Of a stretch of DNA of 64,000 nt, positions 1 to 8,984 are shown piece by piece. The position numbers and the translations under genes were made by a program. The notes under the pieces are model-generated. The model was not told the origin of the DNA and searched no databases. It saw only the letters and a list, made by a program, of their open reading frames with translations. Numbering within the stretch: position 1 is the stretch's first letter; every line of letters begins with the position of its first letter. The stretch is from Mesodorylaimus sp. YZB2_4 (taxonomy: Eukaryota > Nematoda > Enoplea > Dorylaimida > Dorylaimidae): the NCBI GenBank assembly GCA_030248295.1, contig JASANH010000554.1:310001-374000 (forward strand). Direction: 5' to 3'.

Positions 1-91
1 CCCCAGCCGGAACAGAACTGCGGCCTCCCAGTCAGAGTTGCTTGAAGCAATGCGGGACCACCGCCTTAACCAACTGAGCCACCGCGGCTCT
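1..91 (-). repeat. tRNA-derived SINE family A, head region (truncated by window edge)
   Basis: Read on the minus strand it starts GAGCCGCGGTGGCTCAGTTG, a tRNA-like 5' end with a recognisable RNA polymerase III A box (TGGCTCAGTTGG). The same head recurs at 55718-55785 and, more diverged, at 8040-8118. The body of the element would lie to the left of the window. The tRNA fold is not complete, so this is a SINE head and not a tRNA gene. Confidence 0.65.
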
Positions 92-479
92 TATTTGAGA
101 CTCAAGTGTAACGTTCGAAGAAACACAGGATGTTGCAGCACGAGTAGTACAGTTGCTCCAAGGAGGACAACCAAGGGAGGGGAGTGGGCTAAGGGGATAA
201 AACTTGTAATTGGGCTCCGAAACATGAATAGTGGACAATGGCAGGTAGAAGGCAGCATCTAATCGTAAGAGTAGGGTGCTTTACTGCGCGCCCATCCCTT
301 TGAGGGTATTTGAGAAAAACAAGGCCAATGGTTGCAAGTTGTTCGTCTCATTTTTGTTTGGCTTATGGCTGAATCAGGGGGCGGGCTTTGTGGCGTGGCT
401 ATACTGTGACATACACATACGCCAAAACTGGTTCAGTAACCGGAAAAGAACACAGCCTATCACATACGAAGTTCGCTCA

Positions 480-775
480 AGCTTTACTTTGGCCCAAAGT
501 AGCAGAAGTGCACTGAATGGGCCAGACACAAATTCACAATCATATATTGAGGGTTCAGAAGCTGATCGTGTGCTGGCATGCTTGGATGGTTTAAATGAAT
601 TCCTCGAGGGCCTTGCGTCTTATTTTCACTTTATTACCTCGCATGGCCCAGGAAATGACCATAATAGTCGTACCTGGAAATGCAGTGCGGGTCTCGAACT
701 CAACGTACTGTACCTGCAGCAGCTGGACCGCACCATCTTTCGACTCACTAGGTACGTACAGTACAGCATAGTAGG
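480..775 (-). repeat. tRNA-like SINE fragment
   Basis: The minus strand carries a B-box-like motif (GAGTTCGAGACCC, plus positions 689-701) typical of tRNA-derived SINE promoters. The segment around 485-540 also resembles the reverse complement of 50775-50835: both have cccaaag..aGAAGtGCACT..GGgcCAGACACAAAT. That marks a dispersed family. The 171-residue and 62-residue open frames crossing it look like chance frames. Element ends are not resolved. Confidence 0.4.
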
Positions 776-960
776 TCATGGTCGGGCTTAAGGAGTGTGC
801 TGTGAGTCATTCATCCAGAAATGGCCAACAATTTTTTAATCATAAAATCCACCAAGCCATGCGCAGTGTACTGCAGATTACGCCTCGCAGGCCCCGTCGC
901 TTCCTAATGACCCCGCTTGGCAGTCAGTTCCCTTAGCAGCTGGCGAGACGGTCGCTGGTG

Positions 961-1656
961 ATGTCCGTGTGGATAACTCTTTTCCGATGGCAATGTCAAA
1001 CAGCATTCGATCGAGACATACGAATGAAAATCGTCTTGATCATTGGAATCAGCATTTGTGCTCAACTAGTCTTCATTTGGTTGATGGAATCTCGATGGAG
1101 TATTTTCGAAATGCCACTATTTTGTGTTCGATGTCTGGCTTCGATTCTTCTGTCAACGAGTTGGCTCCTCGCTGCGGCATCCGTCTGCGCATGCTCACCC
1201 AATGCCGATGCTATTCATAATTTACAGTCGATCAAGACCAATTTGATTCTGTTCTTGCTCTCTGCGCCACTGCTTTGGATCAGCGAATGGTTGTGCCTTG
1301 TTCTGCACGTGCTCTGTGTCCCTTTCAGTCCTCTCACCGCGCTCATAGTCTACTGGACCATCGCGCAGTCTTTATTCCTGCTCGCCGCAACGATGCTGGC
1401 CTTGCTTCCGATCACATTTCGAATTGGTCGGACGCCAGGCAACGATGCAAATCCTCAATTTTTGCGTCTATTAATCTGGTACAAGGCGGATATTTGCATT
1501 GTGTATCCTCACGGAGCACAACCTCCCAACGGAGTGCCAACAATTATTATCGTCGAAGAACTTCAAGACCTACCCAACGATTTTTGGCCTTCGATTAGTC
1601 AATTGCCTTGGTGGGTTTCCATGAAAATGAGTCAAGCGGCTGCACTGGCTGGGTGA
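961..1656 (+). CDS. Orphan four-helix membrane protein, copy 1
   Basis: A single-exon frame of 231 residues starting at ATG 961; the upstream GTG at 958 is unlikely to be the start. It has four strong hydrophobic segments, near residues 25-42, 60-78, 95-119 and 125-150, so it should be an integral membrane protein. A hydrophilic C-terminal third follows. It is clearly paralogous to the gene at 42155-42820. They share MESRW/IESRW after helix 1, CSP after helix 2, NPQFL..L.WY.ADICIV after helix 4, and FWP....LP.WV.MK.SQ.AA near the C-terminus. I do not recognise the family and assign no function. Conservation between two distant copies is the main evidence that it codes. A small upstream exon cannot be excluded. 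Confidence 0.7.
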   Translation: MSVWITLFRWQCQTAFDRDIRMKIVLIIGISICAQLVFIWLMESRWSIFEMPLFCVRCLASILLSTSWLLAAASVCACSPNADAIHNLQSIKTNLILFLLSAPLLWISEWLCLVLHVLCVPFSPLTALIVYWTIAQSLFLLAATMLALLPITFRIGRTPGNDANPQFLRLLIWYKADICIVYPHGAQPPNGVPTIIIVEELQDLPNDFWPSISQLPWWVSMKMSQAAALAG

Positions 1657-1944
1657 TCATAACATGATTAGGACGAAAAACGCTGCTTGAGCTTGGTTAG
1701 GGTATTGTCTTGACATTCTATAACATATGCTTGGTTGACCCAAAGAAAGATGCGATCCGGACCAGATCAGTCTGGCAAGTACTGAAGCACTTTGCACTTT
1801 AGCCTAGATTATCGATTCTTTTGCCTCGTGTTGCTGTGCCGTCGCTAGGAGGCGACCAGGATTTATTCATTAAAAATCCTTGATAAATGTTGGTTGTACA
1901 TATGTTCATACAGTGTTATACAAGAGCAGCATAAAACCTCGAGC
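1657..1944. other. Gene-free stretch
   Basis: This is the 3' flank of the orphan membrane-protein gene. I see no coding frame and no repeat that can be named. Confidence 0.4.
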
Positions 1945-2045
1945 CGAAGTGATTCTAGCGGCCTGGTGATCAAGAGGCAGTCTATCAGGTTAGCATATCC
2001 TCGTGTTGAGTTCGAGCCCTCTTGCAGGCGGAACAGGCGGTACAG
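1945..2045 (+). repeat. tRNA-like SINE head
   Basis: The plus strand shows an A-box-like TGGTGATCAAGAGG near 1962 and a B box GAGTTCGAGCCC at 2008-2019, spaced as in a tRNA with a variable loop. It is followed by a short GGCGGAACAGG/GGTGGAACAGG repeated stretch to about 2085. The acceptor stems do not pair, so this is a tRNA-derived SINE, not a tRNA gene. Confidence 0.5.
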
Positions 2046-2258
2046 GTGGGTGGTGGTGGGTCGCAGGTGGAACAGGTGGTTTATTCCGAGTTACTGAGGC
2101 CCACGATGGGATTCCGCGAAATCTTGATCGATTGGGGAGACATCGATAAAACTCGTCGTCTGCTGTAGAATATAAGTCCCCAAATTACACCAGATCAGGG
2201 GTTTTACACGCGCTTCAGTCAAGCTAACCAAGCATGTGAGGGAACTATTCACCATACG

Positions 2259-2945
2259 CCGGTGTCATGACATAATGCGTCTGGCCGGACTCATTATGAC
2301 GTCATAATGAGTCCGAGGTGTCATAATGCGTCCGGGTGGCTCAAAAGCAACTAAGTCGATCCAAATGTAGAATGTACTGTCGTAACATCATATATCATAC
2401 CATATATCATCAAAACAAAGCAAAAGTCACTATGAATACAAAGGCACGAAATGATGCAAACGATTGACTTGGTCAATCCTTTCCTTCTCAGTCTTCTGGT
2501 TCTCGCTTTTCTTACTGACTAAAGAAACGGCCTCATCAATCATCAAAACCCAAACCTGGAATTTCAAAACACCCACCTTCTCTTAAATGATAAAGTGTTC
2601 GTCCATTTTTCAAAACGAAAGCTTTGGCACTACGGCGGAGGTTTCTTTTTTCGTTATCCGTTGCTCCTTCTGGATACTTTCCATCGGCCAAATAAGAAAC
2701 GATCTTATCCCTTTCGGACAGCTCCATTGGACTGAGAATATTCAACACAAACACCTCAGCCGACAAATCAAGCGCCTTTGTCCAGTTCTTTGTTCTCAAC
2801 ACTGACCCCGGACGCAATATGATTGCCTCGGACGCATTATGATGACCGCTCGCCAATCATAATGCGTCCCTCCGGACTCATTATGACGTCATAATGAGTC
2901 CGGCCGGACGCTTTATGATGAGGACGCATTATGACGGGACACCGG
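2259..2945 (-). mobile_element. Small cut-and-paste transposon with integrase-related ORF, CCGG target duplication (copy 1)
   Basis: The element body is 2263-2941. Its ends are inverted repeats: the left starts TGTCATGACATAATGCGTC and the right, reversed, TGTCCCGTCATAATGCGTC. Both subterminal regions hold the palindrome GGACTCATTATGACGTCATA. CCGG flanks both sides (2259-2262 and 2942-2945), which fits a 4-bp target duplication. A second copy with the same architecture and the same CCGG flanks is at 55085-55713. The internal minus-strand ORF resembles the segment before the zinc-binding domain of Gypsy-type integrases. TGT.. termini, 4-bp duplications and integrase content together point to a Ginger-like DNA transposon. 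That class name is inference. Confidence 0.7.
2536..2856 (-). pseudogene. Integrase-related (KRBA2/Ginger-like) protein fragment
   Basis: A 106-residue frame inside the CCGG-flanked element. It contains ILSPMELSERDKIVSYLADG, then GKYPEGATDNEKRNLRRSAK and FVLKNGRTLYHL. I recognise this layout (YL..GKYP.GA...EKR.LRR.A..F.LK.G.L.Y) from the stretch just before the HHCC zinc-binding motif in integrase-derived KRBA2-type and Ginger proteins. The HHCC motif and the DDE catalytic core are absent. It therefore cannot be an active transposase by itself and the element is a deletion derivative. Confidence 0.55.
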
Positions 2946-3349
2946 CGTCGTCATTACAGCCCCATCAAAATGGAAATGTAGGATAGCCTATCCTGTGGCA
3001 AAGGCACGGTTCAATATACGAGAATAAGTACTGCGCGCTATCCAGCTGGGCTCAACTGTGACAGGTGAACGGGCCGAAACAGATTTAACACTTGTTTTCA
3101 GTTGTGCTTGACTCTTGTCAAATTCCTGGTCGTCGTTCCACTGCGACTTGCTGACGAGAGTTCGAAAGTCATATTCCAGCCGAAGCCTAAGCCTAACAAC
3201 CAACCTAAGCAAACCTATGTTAAGACCAAACAGCAGAAGTGAATCCAATCTATGAGTAAAAATGCTTTGCTTGGTACATGCATATACATCGGCCAAAAAA
3301 AGAAAAACTTATATAATAATCGTGAGCCAGAGAGAGGATAGATAAGTAC
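2946..3349. other. Gene-free stretch
   Basis: Only short frames are present, none with a recognisable motif. I see no repeat that can be named. Confidence 0.35.
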
Positions 3350-3425
3350 AGTATCGGAACAGGATTCGAACCACAGCCCTCCACAGCTTTAGCTGCGTTT
3401 CTCTACCCCCTTCAGGCGCCCACGC
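3350..3425 (-). repeat. tRNA-like sequence (SINE head or tRNA pseudogene)
   Basis: On the minus strand, GGCGCCTGAAGGGGGTAGAG begins a tRNA-like segment that ends with the canonical B box GGTTCGAATCC. The acceptor arms do not pair and the anticodon arm is poor. A functional tRNA gene is therefore not supported. Confidence 0.45.
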
Positions 3426-3558
3426 AGAGGGGGATGCAAGGGTGCAAATGAACCCCCATCCCCAGAAAAAGTGTCAAGGTAAGTCAGAAAAAGTGTCAAG
3501 GACCTGTATACATTTTCCCCATACCCGGCACTCCGTGAAAAAGTTGATGTGGTGAGAA

Positions 3559-4962
3559 TTAATTATGCTTGAACGGTGGTTTATAGAGACAAAAATCAAT
3601 TTCTGGGATCCTGAAAAGCCTGAAATAAGCGCGGGCGCGCGCATATGATACAGCGTGCTGTTTACTTGCGACTGGCAATCGGATGTTGTCTCCCATCCTC
3701 TGCCGCCTGCGATAGTATCGCGCCCAAACCTGACCTACTCGCATCCGTGTAGACCATAAAGGCTTTGAAAAGTCTGGGTACCTCAACACTGGGTACGTGC
3801 GCAGTTTCTGTTTGAGCGTTTCAAACGCACACTGGCATTCTCCTGACCACACAAAAGGGACTTCGTTCTCGGTCAGTTCGAACAATGGCTTTGCTATCCT
3901 AGAGCATTCCTTTATAAATCTTCTATGGAACGACACCCTTCCTGCGAGCCTGCGCACAGCTTGTGCATCTTTAGGCTTCTCCATTTCCATCACTGCTTTT
4001 ATCTTTCCTTTATCAGGACACAACCCTGAGCTAGTCACTCGATGTCCTAAGTACGATATCTCATTCTGCACGAGTGCACACTTCGCCAATTTTATCTTCA
4101 GCCCCGCCTTATGCAGGCGCATAAAGACCTCTTGCAAGCGAAATTGATGTTCCTTGAATGTTGAGCCGGACACCATGATATCATCTAATCAGTAAACTAG
4201 GCACCTCTCCCATTGCATGCCCGCAAACACACAGTCCATTAACTTCTGGAATGTGCTCGGAGAGTTACACAGCCCAAAAGGCAAAACCCGAAACTGGTAA
4301 TGACCACTAGGCACCGTAAATGCCGTCTTTTCGCTATCCTCTGGTGCCAACCGAATGTGGTGGAATGCACTCAGCAAGTCCAGAGTGGAAAACCACCTGG
4401 CACCATGCAACGAGTCTAGAATATCGTCCAACCTAGGTAGTGGGTACTCGTCGCGAATGGTCACCGCGTTCAGCCGCCTGTAGTCGACACAAAATCTCCA
4501 CGTGCCGTCATTCTTGCTCGCAAGGACAATCGGAGAGGAAAACGGGCTATTCGACTCCTCTATCTGACCTGCGGCAATCATCTTTTCCATTAGCTGTTTC
4601 ACAACAGGTCTTTGGAAAAATGGAATCCTCCTCGGGGCCAGGTGTATTGGAGGGTTGCTGCCGATATTGATCACATGCTTTATGGGTGATTTCACCGGCG
4701 TCAGCTCAGAATCTGAGCTTGCGAATATGCCTCTTTTAGCCCACTCAATCAGAAATTGTTTTATCTCTGATTTCTGCTGCGTCGACAAGTCTGGATTCGC
4801 GAACTCCAATTTACGAATCGCCTCTACTGACTTGCTATAGTCTCCAGGCACCGCGCTTTTCTTATCCTCATGTGCCTGAAAGACGGTCTCCGCACGACCC
4901 AGATTCCTCCCCTCTCGCGGAATCACTGGAGAATTGGTGTTATTTGTGACTGACAACCACAT
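3559..4962 (-). pseudogene. Ty3/Gypsy reverse transcriptase relic
   Basis: This minus-strand frame reads through a Gypsy RT domain in order: PPIHLAPRRIPF, IEESNSPFSSPIVLASKNDG, FCVDYRRLNAVT, PLPRLDDILDSL, ARWFSTLDLLSAFHHIRLA, FRVLPFGLCNSPSTFQKLMD and the LDDI box, followed by the connection domain (ISYLGHRVTSSGL, RRFIKECSRIAKPL). A TGA codon (4189-4191) sits exactly between the Tyr and Leu of the catalytic YLDD box, with the frame otherwise kept. Further on, the RNase H start is lost by a frameshift after YPDFSKP. No protease or gag is visible. It is a dead retrotransposon fragment. Confidence 0.85.
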
Positions 4963-5390
4963 CCTGTTTTACGTACCTTGCGCACGCAGTTAGCAATGAG
5001 CAGCGCCTCCTCATCGAAACCTGTATCATCCAGGATTGCCGTCCGAAATTTTGTCAATAAGTCAATAAAATTGACCAGATATCGATTGCCTTTCCGTGTG
5101 ACCTTCAGAGCCCATCGAATCGACTGCCCAAACCGTGAAACGGTCATTCGGGATCGGCAATTCACCAAGCGGAGGTGTTCGGTTGACATGATCGGGTTTT
5201 CGCAGTTTGCATGCTAAACAGGCGGCGCACGATCGGCGGATAGCAGTCCCCATCGTGTCCCACTGATACAACGGGCGTAGCGTCTGTAGCATACGTTCAG
5301 CACCAGGGTGATCTGAAACGCGATCCGGAGAGTTATGAAGAGAAATAAAAATCAACTCACGGTACAACGATGGGGCTATACCACGCATAG
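4963..5390 (-). pseudogene. Ty3/Gypsy integrase zinc-binding fragment, in the wrong order relative to RT
   Basis: The minus-strand frame 5388-5062 carries an H(n)H..C..C integrase zinc finger: ISLHNSPDRVSDHPGAERML, then CAACLACK. A frame-shifted remainder (IPNDRFTVWAVDSM) enters the catalytic core. In Gypsy elements integrase follows RT; here, read 5' to 3' on the minus strand, it precedes the RT relic. This therefore joins two partial copies or is a rearrangement. Confidence 0.7.
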
Positions 5391-5464
5391 AGATTTATTC
5401 ATAGGCTGTTGACCACGTCGTTTGTACAATAATACGCCATACGCCATTTGTACAATAATATATT

Positions 5465-5572
5465 TTTTAAAAGTTTTGCGGGTCGGGCTGCGCCGGCCCA
5501 GTTCCCCACGGGACTTCCAATCATATTAGCTGGCCAGCAGTCATGATACGATAAGCGAGGCTGTGAGGTGAC
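5465..5572 (-). repeat. SINE family A, tail fragment
   Basis: It matches the tail-proximal part of SINE A (GCGCCGGCCCAGTTCCCCAC, CTGGCCAGCAGTCATGATA, GATAAGCGAGGC). It stops abruptly inside the conserved GAGGTGAC motif at the boundary with the LINE relic. The LINE therefore appears to have truncated it. Confidence 0.65.
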
Positions 5573-7569
5573 TAGGAATTGGTGGGGATCCTGATTCCGA
5601 AAGTCATCCTCGGCCGAACACTAGGCAAGAGGATAGGACCCAGCACTGACCCTTTCGGGACTTCAGAAGTCACACGGGTTGGTGTTGAAGACGACTGGCC
5701 AACTGAAACAAACTGCGATCGATCTGATAAGTATGAAGCGATCCACTTGAGTAACGTAGGACACAGTTTGTGGTCACGTTCCAAAGACTCCAATAGTTGG
5801 AAACGAGGCACTTTATCGAACGCCCTTTTTAAATAAAAAATACCGCACCAACTGCTCGAAATGATGGGGAATTAAGCAAGTCGAGGATCGATTGAGTTAC
5901 CTGAATAATTGCTCCAGTTGTCGAGTGCCCACGACGAAATCCATGCTGCTCTGATGACAAAATAAGTTGTGGTTGAAGAGGTCTGAAAACATGTTGCTCC
6001 ATTATTTTTGAGAGAGTTGGAAGTAGAGAGATTGGACGATAACTGGACGGCAGCGAGCGATCAGCCGGTCTGGGAATGGGAATTACCTTTGCAGTTTTTA
6101 AAGCTTCTGGAACAATGCCCTTTCTTAGAGATCTGTTAATCAGACTAGTAAGGGCTGGCGCGATCGACGGAGCCAAGTTACGAAGAATAGAAGCCGTTAG
6201 ACCATCTGGCCAACGAGCACCCCGTAGCCGTAATGCAATGAGCTGCTGCTGGAGAAAATACTCCGTCACAGAGTATCGTAATAATCGTCAAGGTCAGGGA
6301 GAGGCGGCCAATAGCGGGAACACGCATTTGAATTAAAATACCCACAGGAAACTTTTTGAAGGAGCTTCGCTTTTTTCTCCTGGCCTACGACAATTTTTCC
6401 TGTTGAATCAAACAATGGAGGAATAAACCGATTTTCAGCTTCAAATTGCCTATAAGCATTCGAGAATTCAGAAGGCGAATTTGCGTTACAAAAAGTATTT
6501 TCGACATATTGGCGCTTACTAATGCGAACTTGTTTCTTCACTTGCTTTCGTAGCCGCGAAAACCAAGAGTGATCAGATCATAAATTAGTCGATTTCCATT
6601 TCCTGTATGCACTATTCTTTTCGCGAATAGGGCGTACAAGTTGTGACGTGAGCCATGGTGTAGAGAGGTGCGTCGAGCAGGAGAACGAGGAATCATCGCA
6701 ATAACAACCCACAAGATTCTATCCATCAATCGATTGCAAGCAATATCGACTGTTAAAGCTGAGTCAACTAGCTCAACGCGCTCGTTCGCCGATATTTGCA
6801 AGTTCACACTATCCCAGTCTACAGTACATCGCGTAGCCGCCAAACGAGTTTGGTTTCAGGTGGCTTGGGAGGAGGGCGGTGACGGCGTGAAGTCGATATC
6901 GTGTTGCGGTCCGAGGTATGAATCGGGGGGGGGGGGGGGGGGGTAGCACTTCGGTCGATATATGCCTCGAAGAATCACCAAGGATACAAAGGTCCAGCAG
7001 GGTTCGATTGTTACGAGTAGGCGAGTCTACCGTTTGCGTACCATCTATTGATTCGATCAGTTCCAGCACCGAATTCCTCGCCGCTGATGGATGCAATAGA
7101 TCAGCATTTAGATCCCTAATCACCAGCCTGCTGAAATTATTACGAAGAAGCCAGCAGCAGTAACGAAGAAGGTCGCCGACTGCTGCTGGAAGCTGACGAG
7201 GAATATAAACCATGAAAAAAATTACTGAGTTCGATCCAGTTCCAATACAAAGGGACAGGACCTCTAGTTTTGACTGTATAATACCAAAATCAGGTGAAGC
7301 TTTAAGACGCCTCACAAGAAAGCAAGATCGAACAAACGCCGAACCACCGCCTTTCGCCCTGTCTAGCCGGTTAAGAGAATAATCGCAAAGGAATAGTTCC
7401 TCGTCATCCGTGGTGCAATCGATCTTCCATTCCACAACACCAAATACACAGTATCATACTGGGAGGCAAAAATTTCCGCTTTTAAATAGTCAATTTTTCC
7501 GAGAATTACATTGAGGTTCGCAATACCAATGCGACAGTTGTTCTTTTGCGTATCATATCTTAGCAACAC
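5572..7569 (-). pseudogene. Non-LTR retrotransposon (LINE) ORF2 relic: endonuclease plus reverse transcriptase
   Basis: Minus-strand frames, read from high to low coordinate, give an endonuclease-like segment (7435-6809: VIFFMVYIPRQLP, LVIRDLNADL, RTLLDLCI) followed by RT blocks. The RT blocks are TAKVIPIPRP, SYRPISLLPTLSKIMEQHVF and SSEQHGFRRGHSTTGAI at 6269-5829, then VPKGSVLGPIL at 5811-5572. The order EN then RT and the GFR.GHST and P.GSVLGP motifs fit Jockey/CR1-type LINEs. At least four frame changes split it, so it is inactive. The 3' end abuts a SINE A tail near 5572. Confidence 0.8.
6929..6946. repeat. Poly-G tract
   Basis: An uninterrupted run of G inside the LINE relic. Its length is prone to sequencing error and could account for one of the local frame shifts. 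Confidence 0.6.
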
Positions 7570-7759
7570 TGATTTTACTTAGCCTAGGCTGACCTTGCTG
7601 GACGCGTGTCGAAACTGCGAATGTACTCATCAATTTCAGCTTATTTATGACTGAAAGTCGACTTGATGAAAAATTTGAAAAAACCTGGATGAATAAAGTG
7701 TGCTTTAGTAAGGAAAATAGACTCATCTCCTCCGTGTGTGCAAACAATGTACGACCTCA

Positions 7760-8120
7760 TGCAAAAAAATCCCGATCCTGGAAAAAAGTGATCCCGACCT
7801 CTCCCCAGAGGTGACCAGCTCTCACGGCAGGTTCCCTGTGTCCACCGGGAGCACCTCCACACGAGGGCATATTGGGCGAGAAGGGACTTAATCTTAGCTT
7901 AGGGACCTTCCCGACTGGTGTTCGAGGACAGTTTCCCAATTCTCTGCTCCTTGGGTGGGCGTGCGCCATTTGACGGTAGCGGGGGGTCGCCCAGAGGAGC
8001 CAGGTGTCCAAAGCCAGCGACAAGCTACTAAACTTCCGTCCTTCGTCAGAATAGAACCTCAGCCTCCCACTCAGGGTTGCCGGACCAACGCCTTAACCAG
8101 CTGAGCAATCGCCTCCCAAC
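7760..8120 (-). repeat. SINE family A, near full-length copy
   Basis: Read on the minus strand it has a tRNA-like head (ATTGCTCAGCTGGTTAAGGC at 8115-8090), a body of about 250 bp (TGGACACCTGGCTCCTCTGG, then GGTCACCTCTGGGGAGAGG) and an A-rich end near 7762. This is the best intact example of the dispersed family. Other copies, complete or partial, lie at 1-91, 5465-5572, 34276-34645, 46365-46560, 54685-55790 and 63315-63733, with a diverged one near 61830. Confidence 0.75.
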
Positions 8121-8290
8121 TTTTCCCTTTTGGATCAGATGCCATTCAAGTCGGGAATAAAAGTCCTGATGAACCTGAAATTGCATTCTCGAGAATGAAC
8201 GACCAAGGAAAACAGAAGACAGAAAGTTTTGAGAGCGCACTACTGATGAAGATAAAAGGTGGTTTTTGTCATCATAACTTTAAAAATTTG

Positions 8291-8432
8291 CTGCGGTCGA
8301 CCATTGGCCGCTACCCCTCCCCCTCCCCCGACCGCACCTGACCACTTTTTGCTAAACCCCTCCCCCTCCCCCGACCGCACCTGACCGCTTTTTGCTAAAC
8401 CCCTCCCCCCTAGGCTGCGGTCGACCTTTCTG
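8291..8432. repeat. 43-bp tandem repeat flanked by CTGCGGTCGACC
   Basis: Two consecutive units begin at 8314 and 8357 (CCCCTCCCCCTCCCCCGACC, then ACTTTTTGCTAAA), with a third partial unit at 8400. The motif CTGCGGTCGACC lies on both sides (8291 and about 8415). Similar C-rich GACCGCA sequences recur at 46090-46180 and 46570-46640, so this is part of a dispersed family. Confidence 0.6.
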
Positions 8433-8639
8433 GATGGCCCCACAGGCGCGTACGCAGGATATGGAAGTTGTGGGGACTCCGAAGTAAACGGAACCTCGTA
8501 TCGTGTGCGCGACACGGCTGACAAAATACTATATGTAGCCACGGCTAACAAGAATACAACTACGCCACACGGAAAATTGTTAGAAAACAACTAAACTTAC
8601 CTATGTTACGGCAGGGTTCGAGAGCAGAGCAATTTGGCC

Positions 8640-8935
8640 GGCGGTTCGACGCTCTCTTGACAACGGTCCATAACGTTTCGGCGCCGCCGATTCGGCGCGG
8701 ACGTTTTGGCGCCGATGTTTCATGTTCATGTTCATGTTTTACCACATCACCAAACGCTTATGCGCACTCGAGGGTGAAGGGGCACATTTTACACGAAATG
8801 ATTTACCGGCCCGCGAGTCGAACTCGAACACTCGCCCGTAACTGCGCACCTGGCGTGAGAGGCGTGATGTTTAGGCGCCAGGCCATCTCGGCGCCGACGT
8901 TTAGGCGGAGGGTCATTTTGGCGACGCACTAGTAA
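8640..8935 (-). repeat. SINE family B inserted in a GGCGCC-rich repeat
   Basis: 8727-8875 is a minus-oriented SINE B copy. Its tail is the ATGTTC hexamer array, and the tRNA-like B box GAGTTCGACTCGCG is near 8813-8826. It matches the plus-strand copy at 38443-38604. On both sides lie degenerate repeats of GGCGCCGA(C/T)GTTT(A/T)GGCG, so the SINE landed in a small GC-rich repeat. A 109-residue open frame across this block is not a gene. Confidence 0.65.
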
Positions 8936-8984
8936 AAAACTGTCTTTTGGGCATCTGGAAACCTGGGGCCACAGTTACAGTCAA

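Noticed and set aside
276-791. 171-residue frame near the window start
   Set aside because: It crosses a tRNA-like SINE fragment in antisense and shows no domain; probably chance.
3350-3425. Functional tRNA gene
   Set aside because: A good B box is present but the acceptor and anticodon arms do not pair. The same holds for the tRNA-like pieces at 1-91, 1945-2045, 11560-11665, 55718-55785 and 63600-63733, which are SINE heads.
8603-8932. 109-residue frame MLRQGSRAEQFGRR
   Set aside because: It runs through the GGCGCC repeat and a SINE B copy; it is not coding.
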